A stretch of DNA of 64,000 nucleotides from Kistimonas sp964291485 (GCA_964291485.2 OZ220224.1:2232001-2296000), one strand, 5' to 3'; counted from the first letter of the stretch, positions 41,311 to 51,084 are shown. Program-made: numbers and translations. The notes: generated by a model not told the origin, from the letters alone.

Positions 41311-44300
41311 AACGCATGTTGCTGACGGCATTGAGGCCGTTATTGTTGGTAACCGGGATCAGCATGTTGTCGGTTGTCAGTGTTGTTTGGCTGCTGAGTG
41401 GTTTTGTGGCGCCAGGGCCTGGCATGCTGTTGCGTTTACTGCTGATTCCGTTGCTGCTGACCGGTATTGCTGGTGTTGCCTGGTGGTATCATCGCCGAAA
41501 GACCAGCCGGCGTGCCGTGCAGGAAAAAAAGACGACAGTTACGGATCTGGAACGTGATAAAACAGCATTGGCGAGCTTGTTTGTAGACGCCGTCAAACAG
41601 CTAAAAAACCGTCAGCGTCTCGCTACACGAAGCTTATATGAACAGGCATGGTACGTAGCGTTGGGTGACGGTCGCAGTGGCAAAAGTACGCTGTTGTCGA
41701 GCAATAATCTTGAACCACTGTTTCTTTATTCTGAGGATGAGGAAACCTCCGCCAACTGGTTGTGCCGTTTTTGGGTAGGGAAGCGTATCGTCGTTATTGA
41801 AACCGGACCGGGATTGATTGGCGCTGGTGTTGATGAAGCGCTTTGGCACTATTTTTCTGACCTGTTAATGAAATACCGACCACGTCAGGCCTTGAATGGC
41901 TTGATCATGGTGATCAGCTGCGCCGACCTTCTGCATGGGAGTCGCGATGTCCGTCGCGGTCTCGCCAGCCGCATACGTGAAGCGATTCTTACACTGAATA
42001 ATCGTATCGGCATACAGCTGCCGGTTTACGCTGCATTCAGTTGTGTGGACGCCATTCGTGATTTTCTGCCAGCGTTCAGCAGCCGGCGAGAGGGTGGGGC
42101 CGACACACCGTTTGGCGACCTGGTTGAGCAGTATGATAACCGGCACTTTGATGTGCAATGGTTTCGACATTCTCTGCAAAACCTGTTGCTGGGGCTGGTC
42201 GACAAACAGTTACGATCCATGCAACAGGGACGGCGTCCAGAAAGCTGGCAATCCCTGATTGCCTTGCCCTTCCAGCTGCAACTGTTTGGCCGGGTCATGG
42301 AGAATTTCTGCAAGGATCTCTGTGCTGAGTCTTTGTTGCGGGAGTATGTCTGGCTGCGGGGTTATTTTCTGTTTACCTCGGAACAACAGGGCGCCCAGTA
42401 TGATTTATTAACGCAGGCAGTCTCCAATTTTGGTGGCTGTGCCAGCACAACGGTTCACGCTCAGGTACCAGGCCGGATGACACTATTCGCCAGTCGGCTG
42501 CTGCAGCAGGTCATCTTGCCGGAATCGGGTATTGCCGGTCGGAACAAGCAACAGGAAAGCCGTTATCTGTTCGCCCATTTGTTGGTGATACTGGTACTCG
42601 TATTGTCGCTTGGCGTATTTATTTACCAGATGCGTGCGAACTGGATCAGGGACGAATCCTATTTTCACAGTATGCAGTCGCGTCTGGCGCTTTACCATTC
42701 GGAAATATTTCGTCTGGAGCGTCAGGAGAGAACAACCGACCTTGAGTATGTGCTCCCCGTTCTGATAGACCTGAGACAGCTTTACTTGGAAGGTAACCGT
42801 AAGAAACCCTGGTATTTGCGCAGCAGTTTGTTTGAAGGCCGGTTATCAACGGCGGTGACCCAGGCTTACCACAATCATCTCCAGCAACTCCTGCTTCCAA
42901 GACTGATAGAACTGACAGCAACAGCCCTGCAGCACAGTCTGGATAATGATGATACAGGGCAGGTATTCGAATATCTTCGATTTTACTTGATGCTGTTTAA
43001 CAAGCGCCTCTTGAATACCAATGGTTTGGAGCGTTTTCTGCTTGGACGGATGGCTGCCGCAGTCCCGCAACTTAATGGGCAACAGGCCGAGCAACTGATC
43101 AACGATTTGCTGGAATCCGAGTATGCTGTTGTCTACAGACCCAGAGAACAACTGGTTGAAATGGCGCGTCAGAGCCTCGCGGGTGTACCTGTTGATCAGC
43201 TCATTTATGGCCGGCTCAAGGCGCTACCGGATAACCGTGAAACATTGGATGTCCGTCATTTCATGGGCAAATATTTTCCTTTGATGGGCCGTTTTCGGCC
43301 TGGTTTCAATGCATTCACCATGCCAGTGATGTATACCGCCATGGGGTATGCCAACCTGGATCTCTCAGTGAAATCACCGCTTCTTCGACAATTGTTGACG
43401 GAATACCGGCTGGTTATGGGTGATTTGCAAGGGCCATTTAATGTTGACCTGCTGGCACTCAGTAGCAATATCCAGAATCTGTATTTTTCAGATTACATTT
43501 ATCGCTGGAAAAACCTGTATGACAATATTGAGGTTGCTCACTTTGATACGCTTATTCAGCTGGGAGCCTCACTGGAAATCTTGAGAGCACCGTCCATCAG
43601 TCCTCTTCTGGATGCGTTAAATTTTCTCGTGGCCAATACCCAGCTGGTGCAAACCAGGGAACCGTTAGACACGTCGGTCGTCGAAAAAGCAGCAAGCAAG
43701 GCTGGTGGGAAAGGGGCGAAGTGGCTGGCAGCTGACCAATATCGCCTGAACCCGGCCTATGTGGTGGATGAGCAGTTCCAGCAATATGCCGATTTTGTGG
43801 AAACCCGTCACGAGCAGGGTTCAGCGTTTGAACGGCTGGAAAAGTGCGTGTCGAATCTTGATGTTTACCTGCAGGATGCGCTGACAGCCCCTGATCCGGG
43901 TGAAGTCTTTTTTACCTATGTACTTGCCCATGCAGCAGGGAACAATGACCCTATCCGTTGCATTGATACAGTATCAACACTGGCGCCACCGGTTGTGGCC
44001 AGTATCGGCCAGGCCCTGTCTCAGCAGATCTGGAAACTGGTTCTTATGGAGGCGTATCGGCATATTGATAAAAAGTGGCGTCAGGATGTACTGCCTGTCT
44101 ATAAAGCGACTTTAGCAGGACGCTTTCCCTTTGCAGTCAGTGAAGGGTGGGAATCCTCGCTGTCGTCATTTGTGACTTTTTTCCGGCCGGAAGGGGTATG
44201 GGATGGCTTCATGGCCGCCTATGTGGCTCCCTTTGTCGACTGGCAGGGAGCGAGGCCTGTGGTCAAATCGATTGATGGTTTTCGGTTGCCGCTTAAAGTG

Positions 44301-44762
44301 CAGGTGCTGGATTTGATGGTCAAGGCAAAACGGATTCGCCATGTTTATCTCGATGCCAATGGCCAGCAATTATCCCTGGATCTGACTGTGCGTGCACTGG
44401 CTATGAGTCCGGATGTGACGGATTTTGTCCTGTCAGCTGCGCGGCCAATATTCAGATACCAGCATGGCCCACGCGTCTGGAGCCCGCTGCATTGGCCGAC
44501 TGATGATACCCCCGATACGGGGGTAACGGCACAATTCTACAGAAGTGGCGTGTTGCTGGCAGAAAAGCAATATAACGGCTTTTGGGCACTGCTGCGCTTC
44601 TTTTGGGATGCACGAATGAAAGCTGACACGATGGGGGCTGTTTTTGAATATCAGTTGGGTGAGCGGTCGATTAAATTGCATAGCGCAGCGGTGGATGAGT
44701 ACCCGGGACCCAGAGCACAGGAACTGTTCCTGACATTCAACCTGCCGGAAACCCTGTTATGA
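41307..44762 (+). CDS. tssM: T6SS inner-membrane protein TssM (IcmF family)
   Basis: The 1151-aa core of the membrane channel. Two N-terminal helices (about 9-31 and 38-60), a cytoplasmic NTPase-like domain with an intact Walker A GDGRSGKST at 120-128, and a third helix near residue 430 (HLLVILVLVLSLGVFIYQM). The rest is a large periplasmic domain ending in a beta-rich part that contacts TssJ. Length is normal. Overlaps both neighbours by 4 bp. Confidence 0.96.
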   Translation: MKRMLLTALRPLLLVTGISMLSVVSVVWLLSGFVAPGPGMLLRLLLIPLLLTGIAGVAWWYHRRKTSRRAVQEKKTTVTDLERDKTALASLFVDAVKQLKNRQRLATRSLYEQAWYVALGDGRSGKSTLLSSNNLEPLFLYSEDEETSANWLCRFWVGKRIVVIETGPGLIGAGVDEALWHYFSDLLMKYRPRQALNGLIMVISCADLLHGSRDVRRGLASRIREAILTLNNRIGIQLPVYAAFSCVDAIRDFLPAFSSRREGGADTPFGDLVEQYDNRHFDVQWFRHSLQNLLLGLVDKQLRSMQQGRRPESWQSLIALPFQLQLFGRVMENFCKDLCAESLLREYVWLRGYFLFTSEQQGAQYDLLTQAVSNFGGCASTTVHAQVPGRMTLFASRLLQQVILPESGIAGRNKQQESRYLFAHLLVILVLVLSLGVFIYQMRANWIRDESYFHSMQSRLALYHSEIFRLERQERTTDLEYVLPVLIDLRQLYLEGNRKKPWYLRSSLFEGRLSTAVTQAYHNHLQQLLLPRLIELTATALQHSLDNDDTGQVFEYLRFYLMLFNKRLLNTNGLERFLLGRMAAAVPQLNGQQAEQLINDLLESEYAVVYRPREQLVEMARQSLAGVPVDQLIYGRLKALPDNRETLDVRHFMGKYFPLMGRFRPGFNAFTMPVMYTAMGYANLDLSVKSPLLRQLLTEYRLVMGDLQGPFNVDLLALSSNIQNLYFSDYIYRWKNLYDNIEVAHFDTLIQLGASLEILRAPSISPLLDALNFLVANTQLVQTREPLDTSVVEKAASKAGGKGAKWLAADQYRLNPAYVVDEQFQQYADFVETRHEQGSAFERLEKCVSNLDVYLQDALTAPDPGEVFFTYVLAHAAGNNDPIRCIDTVSTLAPPVVASIGQALSQQIWKLVLMEAYRHIDKKWRQDVLPVYKATLAGRFPFAVSEGWESSLSSFVTFFRPEGVWDGFMAAYVAPFVDWQGARPVVKSIDGFRLPLKVQVLDLMVKAKRIRHVYLDANGQQLSLDLTVRALAMSPDVTDFVLSAARPIFRYQHGPRVWSPLHWPTDDTPDTGVTAQFYRSGVLLAEKQYNGFWALLRFFWDARMKADTMGAVFEYQLGERSIKLHSAAVDEYPGPRAQELFLTFNLPETLL

Positions 44763-45580
44763 AGTGCAGGGATGCGTTTCTTGAACAACAGGCATTGTCA
44801 CGACTGGCCGGCCGCTTCACACTGGATCAACCCTTTAATGAGCGACAAAGGGTCGTAAAAGCTTACGATCATTGGTGTGGATCTCTGGTTGCCCTGAAAG
44901 GAGGATGTTCAGTGCAATTGGGCAGGGAATGGGAAAGATTAATACAGGCGGCGGGCAAGGGGGTATTGCAGCCGAAAGCATTGCTTCCTTCTGTTGGGGT
45001 AATAGTTTTTCCCTGGTTGAGGTCGGGCAATCTAGCCAGTTTGATTGCAGCGGACAGGATTAGACTACCTCAAGGGGTGGCTCTTTTGAGGCAGATCGGA
45101 GAGGTTGTAGCAAGGTGCCACCGTCAAGGCTTTATTCATGGTGATATCAAACCGTCGAATATCATGTGTTCTGGCGGTGGTATGTTGATCGACTTTACTT
45201 ACGCTACGGATATAGGGATAGCCATTTCAAAGGTTATCCCTTGTTATGCATCTCCGGCGTTTGCGTCGCCTGCAATTTTGCGTAATCAAGGGATGATGCG
45301 CGAATCCTGTGATTGGTTCTCTTTAGCAGTCTCCCTGGAATTGCTGGTACGCAGGCAGCATCCATTTTCAGGCAAAACTATCCTTGATATGCCAGCCCAT
45401 ACCCGAATAACAGGCGGTCACTGCTTTAATTGGCAAGCCTGTTCTCGGGGGCACGAAATCACACAAGAAGAATTCATTGATGTGCTTGACTGCCTGTGTC
45501 GTGAGGCTGGGGTGCATTGTGCTGAGACGTGCCAAATTGAAGATGGCTCATCACCCAGTGCTGGTGTGGGCCGGGAATAG
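44759..45580 (+). CDS. Ser/Thr protein kinase of the T6SS operon (TagE/PpkA-like, short)
   Basis: A 273-aa kinase domain. Lys34 in RVVKAYD and Glu57 could be the ATP-orienting pair, although no Gly-rich loop is clear. The catalytic loop is HGDIKPSN (Asp129), and the metal motif is DFT (145-147) instead of DFG. SPAILRNQG follows, where kinases have APE. It has no membrane helix or sensor domain, unlike PpkA, so it would be cytoplasmic. The likely target is the FHA protein. No phosphatase gene (pppA) lies nearby. Translation is coupled to tssM. Its last 107 bp overlap the TauE/SafE gene on the other strand. Confidence 0.85.
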   Translation: MKCRDAFLEQQALSRLAGRFTLDQPFNERQRVVKAYDHWCGSLVALKGGCSVQLGREWERLIQAAGKGVLQPKALLPSVGVIVFPWLRSGNLASLIAADRIRLPQGVALLRQIGEVVARCHRQGFIHGDIKPSNIMCSGGGMLIDFTYATDIGIAISKVIPCYASPAFASPAILRNQGMMRESCDWFSLAVSLELLVRRQHPFSGKTILDMPAHTRITGGHCFNWQACSRGHEITQEEFIDVLDCLCREAGVHCAETCQIEDGSSPSAGVGRE

Positions 45581-46229
45581 TCCAGAGACCGAATAGCATG
45601 ACCAGTATGCCGGCACTGGCCCTGACGCCCCGGTGTTGCAGAACGCTTTTCATCTGGTCAGCCAGCAGACCGGTTGCCAATAATACCGGGATGGTGCCAA
45701 TACCGAAGCAGAGCATAAGCATCGCTGCGTTCCAGCTATTAGCGCTGGACGCAGCCCAGATCAGCGTACTGTATACGAGCCCGCAGGGTAGCCAGCCCCA
45801 GAGCATGCCGACTAATAACGCTCGGGAGGGCGATGTGATCGGCAACATAGCCGCAGCGCGTGGTTGAATATGACGCCAGAGTCGATGGCCGGCCTGTTCC
45901 AGTTTAGTGAGACCAAACCACCATCCGGAAAGATAGAGTCCCATGGCGATCAGCATCAGACCCGCCAGCCAGCGAATAGCCAGGCTGGTTTCACGGCTGA
46001 ACCCGCCCAGAAACCAGCCCAGTGTTCCCATCAGGAAGCCTGCGATGGCATAACTGAGGATCCGTCCGGAATTATACGCCAGAAGTAAAGAAAGGCGGCG
46101 TGGGAGTGTATTGCCTGCAGGCGTCGACAGTGTCAGGGCAGACATGATGCCACCGCACATCCCGATACAATGGGCGCCGCCAAGCAGGCCGAGAATGATA
46201 GCGGTCGTATAATGCAGTGTTTCAGACAT
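45474..46229 (-). CDS. TauE/SafE-type membrane protein of the cco cluster
   Basis: A 251-aa inner-membrane protein with about six helices. The GGAHCIGMCGGIMSAL N terminus and the LVGMLWGWLPCGLVYSTLIWA segment mark the sulfite-exporter-like/DsbD-like family that follows ccoS in many gammaproteobacteria. A role in copper handling or oxidase maturation is plausible. The His/Gln-rich C-terminal tail is encoded by DNA that overlaps the T6SS kinase gene by 107 bp, so this tail may be newly acquired at the T6SS boundary. It lies 77 nt after ccoS. Confidence 0.9.
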   Translation of the reverse strand: MSETLHYTTAIILGLLGGAHCIGMCGGIMSALTLSTPAGNTLPRRLSLLLAYNSGRILSYAIAGFLMGTLGWFLGGFSRETSLAIRWLAGLMLIAMGLYLSGWWFGLTKLEQAGHRLWRHIQPRAAAMLPITSPSRALLVGMLWGWLPCGLVYSTLIWAASSANSWNAAMLMLCFGIGTIPVLLATGLLADQMKSVLQHRGVRASAGILVMLFGLWTIPGPHQHWVMSHLQFGTSQHNAPQPHDTGSQAHQ

Positions 46230-46306
46230 AAAAAAGCGTAGCGTTAATCAGGTCGACGATATGTATACCGCCAGACCGCGTTAATTGTTCTGATAGAGAT
46301 CACTGA

Positions 46307-46492
46307 CTATTCGTTTTTGTCCTGTTTATCCGTGATCGTTGGTTTCTTTCTTGGCTCATCATCAAACAGGATACTGTGTGCAGGGCCCTCCATGTCATCA
46401 AACTGCCCATTATCAACGGCCCAGAAAAACAGGGCGACGGCTATGATAACAAAGATCACGGCTAGGGGAATCAGCAAATATAAACTGGCCAT
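46307..46492 (-). CDS. ccoS: Cytochrome oxidase maturation protein CcoS
   Basis: 61 aa with one N-terminal membrane helix followed by the conserved WAVDNGQFDDMEGPAHSILFDD segment. Needed for cofactor insertion into the cbb3 oxidase in model bacteria. It starts 4 nt after ccoI, so translation is probably coupled. Small but certain. Confidence 0.94.
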   Translation of the reverse strand: MASLYLLIPLAVIFVIIAVALFFWAVDNGQFDDMEGPAHSILFDDEPRKKPTITDKQDKNE

Positions 46493-46496
46493 GGCA

Positions 46497-48950
46497 TCAG
46501 GCTCCCTGGAAAGAGGTCGCAGACAGTTTACCCGTATCCATCATAGCTGTCTCAGGTGCCAGTCGGGTGAGTCGCATGGCATTACCAACGACAATTAAAG
46601 AGCTCAGAGACATGCCGATTGCAGCCATCCAGGGGGCTATCAGGCCGGTTGCCGCCAACGGGAGGGCGGTAATGTTGTAACCCAGTGACCAGGTAAGATT
46701 CTGCCAGATAATGCGTCGTGTCTGGCGGGCAAGATCGAATGCCGTGAGCAGACGCTGCAGGTCTCCCGTTAACAGGACGGCATCGGCGGTGGTTCTTGCC
46801 AGGTCTGTGGCGTTATTCAAGGCCAGTGAAAGGTCGGCCTGTGCCAGTACCGGGACGTCATTGATTCCATCACCCACCATGAGGACTTTGGCGCCTTGAG
46901 CCTGCCGGGCGCGTACATGGTTGAGTTTATCGTCAGGTACAGCGGCGGCCTGCCATTCATCGATACCCAGTTCGCCAGCCACCCTTGACACAACACCGGG
47001 TGTATCACCGCTGAGTAGCTCTACGGTTATTCCCCTTTGTTTCAGTGATTGAACGACAGTGGCAGCCTCTGGACGCAGTTCATCATCCAGCTCGAACCAG
47101 GCCATGGGCTGGTCGTTACAACTCAGCAATAACCATTGTCCAGACATATCGGGCGGTGACAGGTTACTGTCCGGAACACTGAATGCCGGTGTCCCTATAC
47201 GGTACAGATCATTGTCTATGTAGCCACTGAGCCCTTTGCCTGTAGTATTGGTGACATCACTGGCTGTGTAGGGCGATGAGCCAGAGAAAGCCTGTGCAAT
47301 GGGATGCTCGGAGTGGCTTTCGAGGGCACTTGCCAGATTGACGAGATCATCCTTTTCTCGTGTAACATCTTTTACAAGGATAACCTGTCGCAAGATCAGC
47401 CGACCTTTGGTTAGGGTACCCGTTTTGTCAAAAATAACATGGCTCACTTGGTTCAAACCTTCCAGCACATGACCACGGCTGATAAGAATGCCCAGCTTTT
47501 GCAGGGTGCCGGTAGACGCGGTCAAGGCGGCAGGTGTGGCGAGTGAAAGGGCGCAGGGGCAAGTGACAACCAGAACGGAAAGAGTGACCCAGAATGCATG
47601 TCCCGGATCGATCTGGTTCCACAGGGTATAGACGACGATAGAAGTCAGTAGCACGGCAGCGACAAAGAATCCGGCGACCCGGTCTGCAATCCGGGCAATA
47701 GCGGGTTTATCGCTCTGCGCCCGTTCCAGCAGGCGGACAATCGCTGAAAGACGGGTATCATCGCCAATACGGGTGACTTCTATATCCAGCGCGTTCTCGG
47801 TATTGAGGCTGCCTGCGATAACCCGTTCGCCAGTGCGGCGTGCGACTGGCATGTATTCACCGGTAAGAGCCGATTCATTCAGGCTGGAATGTCCGCTTAT
47901 GATTAAACCGTCTGTCGGTACGCTGTCGCCCGGTAACACCCGGATCCGGTCTCCGGGCTGGAGATCCGTAACGGGAACACGTTCTGTCTGATTGTCTTTG
48001 AGTTTCAGACAGCTGGCCGGCAAAAGGTTCCGCAAAGCGCGACCTGCTTTGGCAGTTTGGTGTCTGGCCCGTAATTCCAGGTAGCGGCCCAGCAGCAGGA
48101 AAAAGGTAAACATGCTCACGGAGTCAAAATAGACCTCACCATGGCCGTGCCAGGTCGCCCAGAGGCTGGCAATATAAGCCCCGCCGATGGCAATTGAGAC
48201 GGGCACATCCATGCCCAGATGCCGGGTTTTCAGGTCTCGCCAGGCTGCCGTGAAGAAAGGGCGGGCGGCGTAGAAAACAACGGGCGTTGCCACAAATGCG
48301 CTGACCCAGCGGATAAAATCCCGGTATTCCGCTTCCATATCCTGCATGGCGCCAGCGTAGAGTGCGACGGCGTACATCATCACCTGCATGGCGCCAATGC
48401 CGGCAACGGCGAGCCTGCGAATGAACGTTCGGTGTTCCTGCTGCATCAGCGCTTCCTGACGCTCCGCGCGCCAGGGGTGACCCTTGTAGCCGATATGGTG
48501 GAGTTCCAGCAGAATATCGCTGAGTTTGATGCTGTCAGGATCCCAGCTGACGGTTGCGCTGTGCTGGCTCAGGTTGACGGTGACGCCAGTAATGCCTGTG
48601 AGGTGTGAAAGGTGTTTTTCAATCAGCCAGACACAGGCTGAACAAGTAATTCCTTCAATAAGCAGGCGAGCTTCACGGCTTCCTTCCGGTGTTGTCCGAA
48701 CGAAGTCTGCCTGCATGTCATCACGGTCATAAAGTGCCAATTCTGCCTGCAGCACCTGGTTGGCAGATTCAGCCCGTTCCGCGGGTTCAGTACGAAAACG
48801 GTAATAATTATCCAGACCACCGGCCACGATGGCTTCAGCGACAGCCTTGCAGCCGGGGCAGCACATGGGCTGCTCCACGGCTTCAATGACGGCGAAATAA
48901 CGCGGTGTTCCGGTAATCGGCAAATGACAGTGAAAACAGCTTACACTCAT
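46497..48950 (-). CDS. ccoI: Copper-transporting P-type ATPase CcoI
   Basis: Moves copper to the periplasm for the CuB site of cbb3 oxidase; 817 aa. An N-terminal Cys-rich zinc-finger-like segment (CFHCHLPI, CCPGC) precedes an HMA domain with CSACVWL. The pump core has CPC in VVTCPCALSLA, the phosphorylation site DKTGTLTKG and the GDGINDVPVL hinge. All catalytic motifs are intact. Lies 11 nt after ccoH and 4 nt before ccoS. Confidence 0.96.
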   Translation of the reverse strand: MSVSCFHCHLPITGTPRYFAVIEAVEQPMCCPGCKAVAEAIVAGGLDNYYRFRTEPAERAESANQVLQAELALYDRDDMQADFVRTTPEGSREARLLIEGITCSACVWLIEKHLSHLTGITGVTVNLSQHSATVSWDPDSIKLSDILLELHHIGYKGHPWRAERQEALMQQEHRTFIRRLAVAGIGAMQVMMYAVALYAGAMQDMEAEYRDFIRWVSAFVATPVVFYAARPFFTAAWRDLKTRHLGMDVPVSIAIGGAYIASLWATWHGHGEVYFDSVSMFTFFLLLGRYLELRARHQTAKAGRALRNLLPASCLKLKDNQTERVPVTDLQPGDRIRVLPGDSVPTDGLIISGHSSLNESALTGEYMPVARRTGERVIAGSLNTENALDIEVTRIGDDTRLSAIVRLLERAQSDKPAIARIADRVAGFFVAAVLLTSIVVYTLWNQIDPGHAFWVTLSVLVVTCPCALSLATPAALTASTGTLQKLGILISRGHVLEGLNQVSHVIFDKTGTLTKGRLILRQVILVKDVTREKDDLVNLASALESHSEHPIAQAFSGSSPYTASDVTNTTGKGLSGYIDNDLYRIGTPAFSVPDSNLSPPDMSGQWLLLSCNDQPMAWFELDDELRPEAATVVQSLKQRGITVELLSGDTPGVVSRVAGELGIDEWQAAAVPDDKLNHVRARQAQGAKVLMVGDGINDVPVLAQADLSLALNNATDLARTTADAVLLTGDLQRLLTAFDLARQTRRIIWQNLTWSLGYNITALPLAATGLIAPWMAAIGMSLSSLIVVGNAMRLTRLAPETAMMDTGKLSATSFQGA

Positions 48951-48961
48951 GAAAATCTCTA

Positions 48962-49525
48962 TTACTCGCTACCGGGAACGGGCTTGTCAGCTGACAACAT
49001 AACAGGAATGCCTGACGCCATGACGACTTCATGATTAAGGCGCCAGCCTGTCTGGTAGGCCATTTCAGGGATTTGTTCGTCCAGGGTTTCCAGCTGTACG
49101 TAATAGCGCCCTTCGACACTGCTGGTCAGATTGCCAATGTAGTCACCGGAAGGGGTGAGGCGAAGCATGATATCCCGGTCATTACTCTTGAAAACCGGTG
49201 AGGAAAAGCGGAGTCGCAGTACCTCTGGGCGCTCGGGCTGGTTGCCGGTCACCTTGGCGCGGACTTCACCCGTCAGGTCATCCACGCTGATCAGGGCACT
49301 GATATCCCATTCGGCGGCGCGGTTTTCCCGTGACAGGTCTTCATTGATGACCTTGCCCACCTTGTAATAATCATCCACGACCACGGTATCACGATTATTC
49401 AGCGCAACCGTGAGTGTGATTGCGCCCCAGGTAAAGGTCACCAGCAGGATGGAAATGATAAACCACACCCATGGCTCCCTGTACCATGGGGTGAAAGTGT
49501 CAGTCTGGTTGGGTTGATGATGCAT
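48962..49525 (-). CDS. ccoH: Cytochrome oxidase assembly protein CcoH
   Basis: A 187-aa FixH/CcoH protein with one N-terminal helix (EPWVWFIISILLVTFTWGAITL, in part) and a periplasmic beta domain. It stays with the oxidase in model systems. The frame is open to 49609, but the ATG at 49525 begins the conserved part, giving a 22-nt gap from ccoG. The ribosome site is weak. Confidence 0.92.
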   Translation of the reverse strand: MHHQPNQTDTFTPWYREPWVWFIISILLVTFTWGAITLTVALNNRDTVVVDDYYKVGKVINEDLSRENRAAEWDISALISVDDLTGEVRAKVTGNQPERPEVLRLRFSSPVFKSNDRDIMLRLTPSGDYIGNLTSSVEGRYYVQLETLDEQIPEMAYQTGWRLNHEVVMASGIPVMLSADKPVPGSE

Positions 49526-49547
49526 TACAGAATGGCCTCTGTTGGTA

Positions 49548-50972
49548 TTACCGGGGCGCCGGAGCCAGGAAACGGCTTTCCGTTGATACGGGTGGCATCG
49601 TATCAACATCCGCTTTGACGGTGAAGATGACCGTTGCGTTCCGCTTGCCCTTCAGTGCCGCCGGCGGAGCAACCAGCCGTACCGGTATGTTGAGCAGTTC
49701 GCCGGAGGCAACTTCGACGGATTTGTCTCCTTCATAGCGCAGGCCGTCAAGGCCAGCGATAGTGATGTGGTAACGATGGGTTTTCTGATCCTTGTTGACC
49801 AGTTTGAGGGTGTAAACGTTCTCAATCAGGCCATCAACGGTTTCGGTGTATAGGCTCTGTCGATCCCTTAGAATTTCCAGTTCAATCATGGAACGGCTAC
49901 TGGCCGCCACCAGGAACATGACTGTTATGATGGTCAGCGCAACGAAGTAACCGACCAGACGAGGACGGATGATCTTGCCGGGTTTGCCTTCGACGATCTC
50001 GTTTTCGGTGCTGTAGCGGATCAGTCCTTTGTCATAACCCATTTTATCCATGATGCTGTCGCAGGCGTCGATACAGGCAGCGCAGCCAATACACTCGTAT
50101 TGCAGGCCATCCCGAATATCAATACCAGTCGGGCAGACATGAACACACATCTTGCAGTCAATACAGTCACCCAGCCCCTGGGCTTTGTGATCGGCGGCTT
50201 TCTTTCTTGGGCCGCGCGACTCACCCCGTGATGGATCGTACCAAACTGTGGCGGTGTTCTCGTCATACATGACGCTCTGGAAACGGGCGTAGGGGCACAT
50301 GTAGATACAAACCTGTTCACGCAGCCAGCCCGCATTGCCGTAGGTTGCCAGCGTGAAAAAACCGATCCAGAACAGGGCCCAGGGGTGTACGTCCAGGGTC
50401 AAAAGATTGGGTACAAGCTCACGGATCGGCGTGAAATAGCCAACAAACGTAATACCTGTCGCCAGTGCTATGGCCAGCCAGAGGAGATGCTTGAGTGCTT
50501 TACGGAGAAACTTGGCGGAACTCATTTCAGCCTTATCAAGCTTCATGCGCTGGTTACGGTCGCCTTCGGTAATGTGTTCAGCCCACATGAATACCCAGGT
50601 AAAGACACTCTGGGGGCAGGTGTAACCACACCAGACACGCCCCGCCAGAACGGTGATAAAGAAAAGACCAAACGCACAGATAATCAGCAGGCAGGAAAGC
50701 AGGATGAAATCTTGAGGATAGAACGTTGCGCCAAAGATATGGAATTGCCGTGCAGGTAGATCAAATAAAACCGCCTGGCGTCCCGTGACAGAAATCCAGG
50801 CGACACCAAAATAGAGGATGAAAAGCAGCGCGCCGCCACTGATTCGGAGGCTGCGAAAAAAACCCTGAAACGAGCGCGTGTAGATTTTTTCCCGTTTTTT
50901 GTAGAGGTCTACGACTTCAATGATTTCGGGTTCCTGGTCGGAACCATTTTTAGGTGTGTTGGGCTCACTCAT
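49548..50972 (-). CDS. ccoG: Cytochrome oxidase accessory iron-sulfur protein CcoG
   Basis: A membrane-bound protein of 474 aa that reduces Cu2+ to Cu+ for oxidase assembly. It has several helices, a CGYTCPQSVFTWVFMW motif, two 4Fe-4S sets (CIDCKMCVHVCP and CIGCAACIDACD) and a periplasmic FixG C-terminal Ig-like domain. A GTG start at 50996 is possible. The ATG at 50972 has AGGGA at good spacing and is preferred. First gene of ccoGHIS. Confidence 0.95.
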   Translation of the reverse strand: MSEPNTPKNGSDQEPEIIEVVDLYKKREKIYTRSFQGFFRSLRISGGALLFILYFGVAWISVTGRQAVLFDLPARQFHIFGATFYPQDFILLSCLLIICAFGLFFITVLAGRVWCGYTCPQSVFTWVFMWAEHITEGDRNQRMKLDKAEMSSAKFLRKALKHLLWLAIALATGITFVGYFTPIRELVPNLLTLDVHPWALFWIGFFTLATYGNAGWLREQVCIYMCPYARFQSVMYDENTATVWYDPSRGESRGPRKKAADHKAQGLGDCIDCKMCVHVCPTGIDIRDGLQYECIGCAACIDACDSIMDKMGYDKGLIRYSTENEIVEGKPGKIIRPRLVGYFVALTIITVMFLVAASSRSMIELEILRDRQSLYTETVDGLIENVYTLKLVNKDQKTHRYHITIAGLDGLRYEGDKSVEVASGELLNIPVRLVAPPAALKGKRNATVIFTVKADVDTMPPVSTESRFLAPAPR

Positions 50973-51084
50973 CCGGTCATGTCCCTGGCTGTTCACGGTG
51001 GCGCTTCGGCGTCGGATGTTATTGTTGGAATAGTGCAGGAAGCGTTGCGGTTTTTCTGAGTACAGTTTGAAAGCCTGTACCCAG

